NCBI GenBank assembly: GCA_019914995.1
Contig: CM034126.1
Coordinates: forward strand, 4,035,001-4,099,000
Direction: 5' to 3'
Source of the DNA: Acanthochlamys bracteata
Taxonomy: Eukaryota; Streptophyta; Magnoliopsida; Pandanales; Velloziaceae
Length of the DNA: 64,000 bases
Part shown: one piece after another, positions 1 to 11,955 of the stretch
Position numbering within the stretch: the first letter of the stretch is position 1
Layout: every line of letters starts with the position of its first letter
Position numbers and translations under genes: made by a program
Notes under the pieces: generated by a model
What the model saw: only the letters and a program-made list of their open reading frames with translations
Databases searched by the model: none
Told to the model about the DNA's origin: nothing

Positions 1-2220
1 ATGTCTATAGAGGCGCATTATTGTTTTGTTTATAATAGTATGACTAAATGCAACCTCCAGCAATAGCAGTCACAGTTTTCATACTTGTTTGTGGATCTTG
101 CTATCTGCTTCTCTGCTTAATTAGAGCGTGAAATGTCCTATCTTTTTAGTAATTCTTGCTTTGTGATTCAGAAAACAGAAAGAACCAATGATGGAGAAAA
201 CAGAAAGAACATATTATCAGAAAACAGAAAGGATTCTTCATGATTCTAAATGATGGAGGAGATCAATTTGTGAGGAAGCAATTCAAACAAGATCTGAACT
301 TCATCAGAAGATCAGGATCATATGCTTCCGTTTGAGAAGTGCGCTCACGAGGAATTTCTTTGTTAAGAAAAGCATTAACTTTTAACAAGATAGAAGATCG
401 ACATTGATTACTTAGAACAGAATGGAAAAATGAACACGTAGCAAATTTTTGATAGATAAATCATATGTGCATTCAAGAAAACGATTAAATCAATGAAAAT
501 CGTCTTTAATTGCTTAGAAGGGAAGTTCTCTACTTCCTCCAAAAAAATAAAGGAAAAGAAAAGAAAAGATCAACATCCCTACCCGACAGTGCCACTCCTT
601 CACTTAGAAAAGGATAAAAACTCCCTAGTACCTTAAATGATTCGTATAATGGTGAAGCTACTTCCGGCTACATACGAGAGCATTCTAATGGAAGTTGTTG
701 CGGAATATGCCACAATGCAGAAGTGACTGTTCCACATTAATTAGATTTGTGGAGTACTTAAATACTAGCAATTCTATGATCAAGCTAGACATCCTACTGT
801 GATTTCACTTGAATTTTTTCTTGAATCTGTTGGCTGCGAATTTTAATTTCCACAAAATGGACAAAACAAAATCTAGTTGAACCCTGGGAAAAAGCATAGT
901 TCCTATATGGATGGCAGATAAGTAGCTCAGATCATAACAACTCATATGAGGAGAACAGTCGATCAAAGAAGATAATATGTAATACTATATAGAAATTGTT
1001 TGCTTTAGCAGAAACCCTAATGAACTCTACCTATCATTCTACACAGTACTTCTAACGAACTCCTCCATCGACTATATCAAGGAAGTCATTAGTCAGGAAT
1101 CTATCAAACACCTCTTAGAGTATACTAGAGGCATCAATTCATCTCGATCCAAAGCTGCTAAAAAAAAGAAAAAACAAAAGAATTTCAACTCTAACATACC
1201 TATGCATGCTCATGCCAGCATGATGATCAGTACTGGCAATCATACAAGTAAACATACCTTCGGTAGTACTAGTGGTATAATAAATCTCCTAGCTACTAGC
1301 TTCAAGAAAGAATACTGAACACCATGTTGTTGCCGAATGTTTTGTTTTTCTGCAGAAGAGAACTAAGAAGAAGATTGTAAGAGAAAGAGAAAGAAATCAA
1401 GGGTGCGTATAAAAAGGAGACCACCAAGGACCCCCCAAGTCTCTTCATTGCGCGTGGTTTAGGGTGGTATGAAAGCCTTCCCCCTTCCCACCACTAGACT
1501 GAGTGACGTCACCTCTTCACCCTCCTCCTCCCTTAAGCCCCACCACTTTTTGTCCTTTATTTTCCTTTCTTTTTTCTTAAAAGAAGAAACTTTTGTCACA
1601 AACACTCTGTCCATTTTGTTTTTGATCAACAATTTGAGTCTCCGAGTCTCATGCAGTTCTTGCACTTGTTTTTGTGTAGAATGAGAGAAATTATTCGTAA
1701 AGGATTGGGTTTGTTATTGTTTATTGTTTGGGAATGGTGCATTTGATGATGATGGTTGGCTATAATCAATTTAAATTACCGACTGCGTGTTGGATTGTTA
1801 TTACCTACTCTTTTTGAGATGTCTGCAGGGATGAGCACTTGAGTCACTTGACGATTCTGCCTTTTCAAGTTACTTCTTTTGAATTAGTTTGATTACAGCT
1901 GAGGTTTACTTTGTTATGGTTGCCTTCTTAAGTTTTTCTTCCTGCTCGTTCTTTCAGAAGAATATCCTACCGATATGTTAATAGCTATATGTTATCTTGG
2001 TTAAAAAGAACAAAGGAAAATGTAACTAATTGACACTGTAGTCTTTCACCAATCTGCGTTGACAGTTGTCAAAAAGTGCCCGGTTTTGATATAACTTTAT
2101 TCCAACTTTAACATTGCAACAATGTTGAAGGGCTTAAGACCTGTTTGTGCTTGATATCTATCTAATAACTAACTAAGCTGTCATTCTCTCTTAGGCTCTT
2201 ATTTTCGTGAGGTTAAGGGT
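1..2220. other. Intergenic, no gene recognised
   Basis: No open frame here reads like a protein. A TATA-like TATAAAAAGG lies near 1409 (+), followed by a pyrimidine-rich stretch (about 1470-1580), so a leader or promoter is possible, but no coding sequence follows it. Confidence 0.4.
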
Positions 2221-2460
2221 TCATTGGCATTATTTTTCAAAAAAATATTTTTTTAATTTTAATTTTATATTTTAATAAAATTTTCATAATATTTATAAAA
2301 TTATTTAAAATTTTAAAAAATATAAAAATATTTACGGTATAAATTTATAGTACTTATTTTTATTTTAAAATAAAAAAGAACAATTTTTTTTAAATAAAAT
2401 AAAATAATTTATTAAAAAAATTTTATTAGCACTCTTAAATAGCTCCTAAAATTTTTTAAT
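2221..2460. repeat. AT-rich dispersed repeat (family A)
   Basis: About 240 bp of almost pure A/T. It shares a core (AATATTTATAAAATTATTTA-like) with stretches near 16.8, 17.1, 24.2, 41.1, 41.6, 44.2, 50.1, 50.8, 57.6 and 63.7 kb. Ends are not clear in this copy. It behaves like an old short dispersed element rather than a simple repeat. Confidence 0.45.
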
Positions 2461-3107
2461 TCTTGCTACTATATATAATAGACAACTTCAGTTTTTGCCC
2501 TGTTCTAGCTAGCTCATTCTCCTTGACAAGGACTTTTGCATTTTCTTTAACTTCGTTCCCTAAATTGCAGGACCAAAAGTTATTGACATATATTATATAT
2601 GATGGAATCCAATTTCTTTCTTTCATATTATATAATATTGACATACGTGTACATTATTTCTTTCTTTCTCTAGAATTGACATACAATTTTGATTGATATT
2701 TCACACCAAGTGTGGCTGCTTTCTATACAGTTGGGTGACGGTGGTCATGGCAACATTTGCCCTTGTTCTCATTTCCATACGTTTAAAAAAAAGCTAAAAA
2801 GAAGAAACAAAGACTTTATTATAGAGGGATCAACACAGGGCCCAAAACAAAAGGCAGAAAAGATCTTATTAACCCCATCGATTTCATTGCTTCCCTTTAT
2901 TCAAGTCGATACTACTGGTCTTTTTCTCTTTCATAATTCTATAACTTATCCGTAAGTTGTATACGTTGCCATGCTTAGCTTGTATCGTTAGTTTAATTTT
3001 AGTGTTTGTTTGGAGTTTTATCTTCTGATAATTGTATTTTACATATATGGTCCATGCAAAGAATATTAATCATGTAAATGTTACATGATGATTGGATAAG
3101 TTGTTGA

Positions 3108-3850
3108 GTATAAAAAATAAATTAGATTAGTCACATATGAAAAAAAAGACAAAATAAAAGTTGGTCTATATACTTGAAAGTTTTAAGATTCATTGACTTA
3201 AGTTTTTGGATTAAAATACATTAGATTTTATAATCTATGAGTCAAATGGTTGTGAAATTTTTGTCTTGAATTATCTCTTCCGATGTATTTTTTTAACAAG
3301 TGATATTAGAGCTGATGGTTCAGTTGAACTTTTGCGTGACCAACACAAATTGCAGTTCTCATTGGCAACGTGATCTAGTATAAGTTTGCATTGTGAGTGG
3401 TGATCTAATATAAGTTGGTTTCAGATGGCTTTTGGTGTGCAATATTAGTAGTTAGATGAGGAAAAAGATGTTGGTAAACACATTTTTAAAGAAAAGATTA
3501 TTTAATATAAAAAATGGGTTAGATTAATTTTAGCCACATGGCGAAAAAACATATATAAAAAATAATTCATATATTAGGGAGTTTCTAAATTTATTGGCTT
3601 AATGTTTAATTTGCAATGAGTTTTATAATATATGAGCCAGATCGTTGAGTGACAATTTTGTCTTACGTTAGTTTTTTTTATATTATATCTTTCCAATAGA
3701 ATTATGTCGAAGGAAGATAACAACATGAAATGTGATTCATATATTGAGAGTTTCTAGACTTATTGGTTAAACTTTTTAATTGTAACGGAGTTGAGTGAAA
3801 TTTTTGTTTTAACTTGGCTCTTCTGATATTATATCTTTTAAATAAAAATT
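3108..3850 (+). mobile_element. TRIM-like miniature LTR retroelement
   Basis: Two diverged direct repeats of about 190 bp (about 3108-3300 and 3505-3702) flank about 200 bp of non-coding DNA. Directly after the first repeat, at 3301, is TGATATTAGAGCTGATGG. This resembles the primer-binding site complementary to initiator tRNA-Met used by plant Copia and TRIM elements (TGGTATCAGAGC type). A further partial repeat follows at about 3732-3845. There is no coding capacity. A related copy lies at about 52.67 kb. Exact LTR ends and a target duplication could not be fixed because the copy is old. Confidence 0.5.
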
Positions 3851-6800
3851 CAAAAGCTAGTGTTTGGGGGTGGTGTCTCATTAATTTGTTTTGCCATGCT
3901 TCAATAATCAGTAGGTTCAACATCAACAGAAGTTTTAAAGTACTACTACTTTACGTACAAGATAAACAACAACTAAATATTATACCTAGATATTGAAAGG
4001 GAGAGCAAATTAGAAAAGGTTTGCTGTTTTATGTACTATTATTCTTGTTTCTTTTTCTTTTTCAATGTTCTTTTAGCTCTACTAGTGTTCAAAAGACAAA
4101 AGCTTGAAAGAGAACTCTCGAAGTTGAAAATCTTTTGTATTTGTACATGTTTTGATTTGGTGTTGCACCTGTGGCTAGTATATGTGAGTATATAAGTCTA
4201 CCGAATGACAAATACTATGAATATATATCAATTTCTTTTTTTTTTTTATTGTGACAAAATAGTTGCAAACAAATTTTACAACCACTTATTGCTAGTTATG
4301 TATTTACAATACGTTTTACTTGAGGTAAGTTTCAGCGTTAATTAAGCAAGTTAAATCTTAGCATATGAAATAAATTAAAGTTTCACTTAGGCCTCTGGAC
4401 CTCGACATGATTGAAATATTCTTTTTTCTTCTCTACGTACTCTCTACCAATGATCTGCACTTACCACAATACAAAATATGTTTATATTAAAGCAGCTTCA
4501 CATTTAACATAATGTTCTGCATAATGTTTGCTAATGGAGTGAAATATATATACAAAAATCAATCCGTATTGATACCGTTAGCATATATAATATACGCAAT
4601 GCGTGCTAATTGCTAAAATTTTTATTTTTCATTCAAGTCAAACTTTAAAATCCTTCTTCATATACAATTGGATAGAAGATCACCTCAATTGTTGATCAAA
4701 TATCTAAACATAATGATCAGATTTGGTGTTATTTCCAATTTACATACTTATATTAGTGTTATCTTTAATGCGTATATATTATCAATTAATCTTGAATATA
4801 AATAAAATTTGATGCATATTGTCATACATTTACCGGCATCATTAAACTCCATCTCACCAGAGGGCACTCATTAGATTTGTTATATCTAATGAAACAAATG
4901 ATTATAGCAGCAATTTTATTTTTATGATGAATTTGTAATGTTTGACTTCTTATAATGACCTATTAATGGACATGAGACGGAAGTAGGAAGGTGAAAATGA
5001 CAAGGTAACAGATTGCAATTATCAAAATCATCATCAGGCCAAGATCTTCTAGGAGACTTAGCACCTAATTAATGTTTTTTTTTTTACCTTCAAGTAGTTA
5101 TGGCGTTTGGTTGACACTAAGAAAAAAATTTTAAAATAAAAACAAGAAATAAATTTAACTACATGTTGGTCTAATGAATGATGTTTCGAGCGTGTTTACC
5201 TAAAAGTGCATTCTTTTGTACACCAAAATTATTTCTCTTTTACTAAAAAGTCACTTTTAATTCACTTCTTATTATAAAAAGAACATAAGAAGTCACTTCA
5301 ACTTATTTTTTTATTAAAAAAATACATAATTTTTAATAATACTATTTCTAACAATTCATTTTTAAAAATTTATTTTTAAAAAACTCACTTTCAAAATCAA
5401 AAAAACACACGCTAAGAATACAAACTCACTTTTATAACTCACATACTTTTTTTAAAAATTACTTTTTAAAAATTAATTTTTTGTTAAAAACCAGCACCCT
5501 AGAGATCTGGTGTGAGACCTTCTATATGCCCGGTATCTTATGTATACACGCAGTAAATATGGGATGAAACAACTAATGGATTCTTTTAACAACATGGAAG
5601 GTTATACTAATTATATCGAAGTAAAGGTTATGAACCATTTATATTTACTCATAGCTAAGAATTTCAAAGCATGTCTTAATTTTCTGGATCCTTCGCAAGA
5701 AATTAAAAACTATTACTCTGTCTTCCATCAATCCTAAAATAATTTCAAACACCCCTGCTCTGAATATGATTTGAAACTCTAGTTAGCTGTTGCACGAGAA
5801 ATGAACTCACGAATTCCACTCTCCATGCCAGCAAATATTCGTTCATTCTGGCAACTTAAAGGAGATCCACTGACAGCAGTAGTACACTGTACACATTGCA
5901 AGCGTTCTTTCTAGCTTTCAGGAGCTCGCAAGCTTGCTTGACAACGGGGCGGCGTTCATGGCGATGGAGACGTACACAAATAAACACTTGATGATCGATC
6001 ACACCGGCTTTGGCAAGCCGGTGCAAAGTCGGCCCGCCCTCAGAAGTACTCTTAATTTCTCACACACATAGATCGATATGCAGATACACACACGATCAAA
6101 ACTTGTGTCAATCATGTGGCGGACCGCATCATTGAACTACTCTACTGCGGGGTCCAGTCTCCACCACCACCACCTATACGCGTCCTCTCTCCAGCCCTCC
6201 GCCGGTGACTGATCAGGTCCCGCAATTAGTTAATCATCAGTGCAAGCAAAATTAAAACACCGGCCTTAAAAAACATAGCGTAAGCCTCTAAAGGCCTAGT
6301 TCTGGCTAGCTATACACTCTATTTTCAGAAAACCTCCCTCTTTATTTTAACACTGTTGGTTACAAGTGTAGATCATAGTAACAACAGTTAGTTGATAATA
6401 TTTCTTTACAGGTTGTTGTAAGTGGGAAATGAAGTAATGAGTAAATGAAGAAAAAGGAGTAGCCAAGTTAGTTATATAGTACTACAAGATCAAGAATCCA
6501 ACACTACTAGATTATAGGTACTGCTACAGCTTCTGCTTCAGCTCTACTCCTGTCTTCTGGTGTGTGTAAAACACAAGCTTCTTCCGTTCTTCTTCCCTTC
6601 TTTTCTTTTCCCCCTTTATGATGAGAAGATATTAGCTAGCTTATCATTGCTGAATGTCCATCCCACTATAGCTGAAAATGTCCATAAAAAAATGTACACT
6701 TATCATCTTTGATCTTCTATAATGGTAACAAAAGTGGATCAGACACTTGTGTTTAAGAAACAAACAAAATAAATGTATACTCAAATCATGTATAACTCAT

Positions 6801-8082
6801 TGAAAGAAGATTGATCAATAAGAATTACGCAACTTCGAGAGGCCGGAGGGACAAAGGCAAGTGCACATGAGGGCCTGCTACTTATCATGAGAGCTGGTTT
6901 GCATATCGATATCATTGCAAGAGAAGTATCAAAGAGAAGGAGATGACCGTCTCTGAAGCTTTTGAAATGTTACCGACGGTACTGCAGTAGTGAAGAATGG
7001 GTGACAGTGCGAAAAGGAAAAAAGAGCTAACTCCGTATATATGTAGGACTTTGAACAAATTATACAATCCGTGTGTTATCCACTGTGAAATGTTGGTGAA
7101 AACTGTCTTGCAGGTCGTTTGAATTGAGTACTGAGCCAGAGTTTGATTGATTGCGACGAAGAATTTAAGAGAGAGTTGCCATCATGGGTACAGTTGGATC
7201 ACTGCAACCGAACGAGCTGTCTGGCTCCTTTCTTGTCCACCATGGATAGTCATTACCTGGTATTGTAATCCATTGCAGAAATCTCTGATGAGATTATAGA
7301 AAAGTGTTCTTCATAATTAGATATTTTTAGATCCATCTGTTTTACTTGAGCTTCTCATTGACTCATTGAAGACGTAGGAAATGGAAATAAGAGGTAGATA
7401 AGGCATAGATTTTTGAGCCAATTATAGACTCGATAATATCATCACCATCAATGTTTCGAACTGATTCTATAGGTTATAATTTTTGTCACCAGACACAAAG
7501 CAGCAGTTATGTTGTATTCTCTTTGATTGGAATCAACAATGCTGTTAAGCTAAATATCTGAAAATGGAATGGGCATGTACAGCAACCGATGTTCGTTTTA
7601 AGGAACTAAATGGCTGCTTTGCTAGTTTACTTCTAAGCGAATGACAAATTGCTTGCAATAGAAAGATAGGTGAACATAAAACTAAATGCAACAGTTATCC
7701 CCCAAATTCACTTTTTTCTTTTTGTTTCTTTGTCCAAAAAAACTCACCCCAAATATAACCAAACACAAAATTAATTTCCAAATTCACGCTTTTCAAAAAT
7801 TTACTTTTATAAACTTATTTTATCGGAACCGAACTTACTATTTATTGCTAGTTATCGTAATCTCGAAACATCACTCCGCCAGACAATGTTCTAACTTCCC
7901 TATAATAATTTACTTGAATTCACTTCCAATAATTACAGTTTAAAATTAAAATTTTATTTTTAAACTCATTTCTAATAAAAAACATAAAAATCAAACTCAC
8001 CATCAATAATTAGTTTTTAAATAACTTATTTTTCATAACTCATTTTTATAACTTATTCTTAAGCAAAGTAAACGAGTCATAA
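3851..8082. other. Intergenic, no gene recognised
   Basis: Non-coding. AT-rich repeat-like stretches sit at about 5101-5480 and 7690-8060. They share phrases (for example runs of AACTCATTTTTATAACTTA) with each other and may be one family in two copies. The 5880-6250 part is richer in GC and contains a short perfect hairpin (6002-6023), but no protein frame. Confidence 0.4.
6002..6023. repeat. Perfect short hairpin
   Basis: CACCGGCTT, then TGGC, then AAGCCGGTG: a 9-bp perfect stem with a 4-base loop, inside an isolated GC-rich patch. Function unknown. It is too short for a microRNA precursor by itself. Confidence 0.6.
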
Positions 8083-8312
8083 ATGATGCCACTTATCAAA
8101 TATCATAATCCCAATTCTCAGAACTCTTTCATTTCGGTGGAAGTCTTTCAACTCTTCGTTTGTAATGAGTTGCGGGAGGCCTGCTCCATTTTGGCCAAGC
8201 CTAAAATGAACATTCATGGGCGCTACACGTTGGCACATAGGGCGTATGTTAACGGAATTGAAAATGCTTCTACGTCTCCCTTTCACGCTGCATTTGAAAT
8301 CCAGGCATCTCT

Positions 8313-8334
8313 AAAGCAAAAGCAAAAGCAAAAG
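8313..8334. repeat. Hexanucleotide repeat (AAAAGC)n
   Basis: About three and a half AAAAGC units just downstream of the histone H1 stop codon, probably in or near its 3' untranslated region. Confidence 0.6.
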
Positions 8335-8567
8335 GATTTCACAATCACGCTCCATATCATCAAATCCATCAGCATAGAATTTTTGAAAAACAGCTTCAAC
8401 CATTTATTGTGTATGTTAACATATATAACCCCCATAAGAGACTTACAAGGGCCTCAAGAAGAGACCAATGTGGATATAAGCACACCCAAGGATTTACATA
8501 ACAAACCACAAACCTAAAGAAAAAACTAAGTCAAACTCTTTAACTAGGATTAGGAGCAACAACAGAA

Positions 8568-9464
8568 TTAATTAGCAGCAGTAGTTTTCCTAGCCTTCTT
8601 AGCACCAGGCGACTTGATAGATTTTGGTTGCCTTGGCTTCATAGGAGATTTCATAGATCTTGCCTTCCTAGGCTTAGCAGTAGATGCCTTGGCAGCCTTG
8701 GGCTTCTGGTCCTGTACAGCAGCAGTAGATGTTGCCTTTCTTTTTGTTCCAGTTCTTCCCTTGGGCTTCTTTCCTTCAGCAGAAGCGGCAGTGGTAGATT
8801 TCTTCTCGTTGGTTACAGCAGGCTTGGGTGGAGAAGACTTCACTTCCTTCTTACCGGCATCAGAGAGTTTAAATGAAGCCTTAACACGAACGAGCTTGCC
8901 TTTGGCAACAAAATTCTTCAATTGCACGGCAAGGATTTTGCGGAAGTTTGCTGGAAGTTCTCCCTCGTGGTTCTCCTCCATGTGTTTGGCAATTGCATAC
9001 GGGCTTGAACCAGTTCTCTCGTGCAGAGCAACCAATGCTTCTTTAATCATCTATAAACAGCACATCAAGAAAGCATTGACACCATTGAAATAGAACCAAT
9101 CAATCAATCAATCAACATATTCTAGTTCACAACAACAAAAAAGGAGACATAACTAATCAGTAAACAGCTTACAAAAAACGCATCCACGGAATTTAATCCT
9201 AAAATCAAAACTACAAACAGATATGAACAGGGAGATAATACTAAGATCCAAACATGAGAAGAATTGAACTGCAATGGTAAACAAACATTAAAAGGGGGAA
9301 CACAAATAAATTGAAAGGGGAACTACAATCGATACCTGAAAGTAAGGCGGGTGAGAAAGTGCAGAGGCCTTCTCTCCCTTCGCCTTCTTCTCGTTGGTAG
9401 CCTTAGTTGCCTTAGGCTTCTTCTCCGACGCAGCCGTCACCATCGCAGTTTCTCCTTGCGACAT
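8568..9464 (-). CDS. HIS1-3: Linker histone H1 (stress-type H1.3/H1-S-like)
   Basis: Two coding exons on the minus strand, 9464-9336 and 9050-8568, separated by a 285-bp GT-AG intron (donor GTATCG, acceptor TTTATAG); 203 residues. The N-terminus is short and lysine-rich. The globular GH1 winged-helix domain spans about residues 38-104 (SHPPYFQ / MIKEALVALHE / GSSPYAIAKHMEE), and the intron falls exactly after PYFQ, a common H1 position. The C-tail is basic, with Lys, Ala and Ser-Pro repeats. It binds linker DNA at the nucleosome in the nucleus. The C-terminal RQPKSIKSP and the modest length are like the drought-inducible H1.3/H1-S class; that subclass is my inference. The ATG at 9464 (MSQGET) is used because the codon two positions upstream in frame is GTG. 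S-phase-type and TATA elements lie upstream. Confidence 0.93.
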
Positions 9465-9591
9465 CTTCACAACAACACACCAAACCCACTACGGAAGATA
9501 CGGAGGAAACCGAAACGGCAGTTGTTTATCTCTTTCAAATACTCTCACAATTTTATTCCTGTGTAGAAAAGCTGAAGTAATTTCCTAGCAA

Positions 9592-9712
9592 TATTTATAG
9601 ATGGGGAAGTGAAGAATAGGAGAAAAAAGCAAACTCTGTTCTTATTGGCTGAAAAGAGAACACACAGATCATACCCACGTCAGAGGAAAGATCTTAGCCG
9701 TCCAGTGGACGG
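9592..9712 (-). promoter_or_regulatory. Histone H1 promoter elements
   Basis: On the minus strand a TATA box (CTATAAATAT, 9591-9600) lies about 130 bp upstream of the H1 start codon. Further upstream, ACGTCA (9677-9682) matches the hexamer core of plant histone promoters. CCGTCC-AGT-GGACGG (9698-9712) is a small palindrome of unknown role. These assignments rest on motif match and spacing only. Confidence 0.5.
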
Positions 9713-9719
9713 TGATGAT

Positions 9720-11680
9720 TGAAGAGTTTTAGGGGCATCTGAGTGTTCTCGTTCATATCTGGAAAGAAGAGGCTAGAAAAGGAGCGGGCTGGGACGGAGA
9801 GGAAGGATTGTGTTTTCTCAAAACTCGGTTTTGTTACCGAAACGGGTTTTCGACCGTTGATCTGATGCAGGCTTTTGAAAAGTTACCGTTTGATGAAAAT
9901 TATAATTCAAAACGAAATAGCGTAGTCAATGGATTCTCAGGAGATGTTTAGGCTGCGTTCGACAGTGGTGTTCATTTCAATTCTCTAATTTATTTAATTT
10001 TTGTAAATTATATAATAATTTATTAAATTTATATTTTATTAAAATATTAAAAAAATATTATTATGAGATTTTATTATTATTATTTTAAAATAAAATTTAT
10101 TTATAAATTTTTGGTACATTTAAAATTTTTTTTAAATTGTATTTGAAAAAGAGTTTATGAAGTTCTTTTATAAATAAAATTACTTTTAGATTTAGAAAAT
10201 TAATATGTAAGAATTGATATTTTTAGTTTAACGCTAAACTTTTTTAAATTAAAAAGTTTTTAAAAAATTAATAAAGGTTATAAAACATACTTAAATTTTA
10301 ATCAATTTCAAAGAATTGTTTGGTTCAATTACCACCTTAACTTCTTTTCCACTGCTTTATGTAGAAATAAACATATTATCATCATATATTTTTGGTTATG
10401 CGGTGAATTTGAAAGTGAGATTTATGGTGTCTCAATTGCTCTAACTACCTTAATTCATGCGAGATATTAGAAGAAAAACGTTGAGTAAATGAATTTGCTA
10501 CGCTCTTATTCTTAAATTCTTAGGTAACAATTTGATAAATTACTTATTATTTAATAAATATTTGATATTTTAAAATAAATTTAATAAATATTTTTAATAT
10601 TTTGAAAATAAAAAATTATAAGTTTTTAATTTTTATATATATAAATTCCTTTTAAATTGTTTAAATGTTTTCGTTTACAACAAAAAAAAATTTATTAAGC
10701 ACTCTCCAAAACGCTTAAAATACTTTCTTTGTTTCTATATTGTGGTCCACGGACATATAAGTACGAGTCTATCTATCTATTCCACAACCAACCCGACAGC
10801 CCCACTACTCCAGAACAGCACACCGGCGCGGCCAGCGGTGCTGCAGACCATTTCCACCGCGCTCTACCTACTTCCCAGCTCACTGCCGGCGATCTAATTT
10901 TATCCTTTACTTCTCCATCAACTCTGTCCATCTAAGTTCAATGGTTTGAAATCTGTAAGCTACTTGTGTTTGATCAGTTCATCAAGAGGTTTCTGGTTCA
11001 AATTGAGTCTTGATCAAGGTGACGAGATCTGCGTCCCTTCAAGCTGAGGTGCGGTTTCTGAGATTTAGAACTGACTGAATCCGTTCCTGTTTTTCTCTTT
11101 TTACTCATTTTGGTAGCTGTAATTTTGTACTGTAGTTTTGGGTACTGTTATTTGGTTGTTGTTTGCGGAGTGAAGCTAATCGATGATTAACTGTTTGCTA
11201 GTCTATTGTGGTATCGTTTATACTTGTAGTTGATGTCTTGGTGGTTGGGAGTAGCATGGGATTTGCGATCCATTTAAGTCCTTTGTGTAAGAATGAGCTG
11301 AAGAGACTCCAGTGCTTAGTCATGGTAACACAAGAGCTAGCTGTTGGCAGAGTTCAATACTACCAACAATCCCCACTACAAATTTGTTTCTCGGCCTCCT
11401 CTATCTTTATAGTCATCTTCTCCTAGCACCTGTGAGGTTCATGTGACTTAAGTTTGGGGTAGGTTATTGAACATTAACAATTCTAATGTACTTTTTCTCC
11501 ATTAAACTCAGCCTTTCAAATTAGAATTGGAATGCACAATGTGTATCATGTAAGATATCGATGATAAACTCCTTGTTATTTGCTTTAACATGAAAAGGTT
11601 CACTTTGTGGCTCTCGTCCCATAAACTGGTACAATATTGCTCAACATGTGCAACAACTGCTTCTTGCGGCTTGAATGAAG
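9720..11680. other. Intergenic and BPC leader region
   Basis: AT-rich repeat-like DNA at about 9955-10330 and 10500-10700. From about 10720 composition changes to a mixed, pyrimidine-rich sequence that probably includes the transcription start, 5' untranslated exon and leader intron of the BPC gene. The exon boundaries cannot be fixed without transcripts. Confidence 0.4.
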
Positions 11681-11760
11681 CTCTTGTAAGATGTTTGATT
11701 GTCATAACGTTTCATTAAAGCTCTTGTAAGATGTTTGATTGTCATAACGTTTCATTAAAG
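11681..11760. repeat. Perfect 40-bp tandem duplication
   Basis: The 40 bases at 11681-11720 are repeated without change at 11721-11760, each ending in TTCATTAAAG. It lies in the presumed 5' leader or leader intron of the BPC gene. Perfect identity points to a recent duplication, or to an assembly artefact. Confidence 0.95.
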
Positions 11761-11955
11761 ACACCTAAGACTTTCTTGATCATCCAACTTTACTTGTCTG
11801 TTATTGTCAATAATTTTGTTGTTTCCATGATTTGTATGCTTTTGTTGCTCAACTCTTATTGTCAATAATTGTCTTTATTTGGGCTTGTTGCTGATTGAAA
11901 CAAGAGCAGATAAACGGAGGTTTTGATCCTTTGATTGCTGAGAGTGGATTTACAG

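Noticed and set aside
1201..1240. GCCAGCATGATGATCA resembling part of miR167
   Set aside because: Match is only partial and no precursor hairpin is visible.
5980..6000. CTTGATGATCGATC resembling miR172
   Set aside because: Diverges from miR172 after 9 bases and has no pairing arm.
8083..8517. 144-codon plus-strand frame downstream of histone H1
   Set aside because: No motif; it begins in an AT-rich repeat, contains a simple hexamer repeat and overlaps the likely H1 3' untranslated region on the other strand.
8614..9093. 159-codon frame antisense to histone H1
   Set aside because: Shadow of the Lys/Ala-rich H1 coding sequence; the H1 frame has clear GH1 homology.
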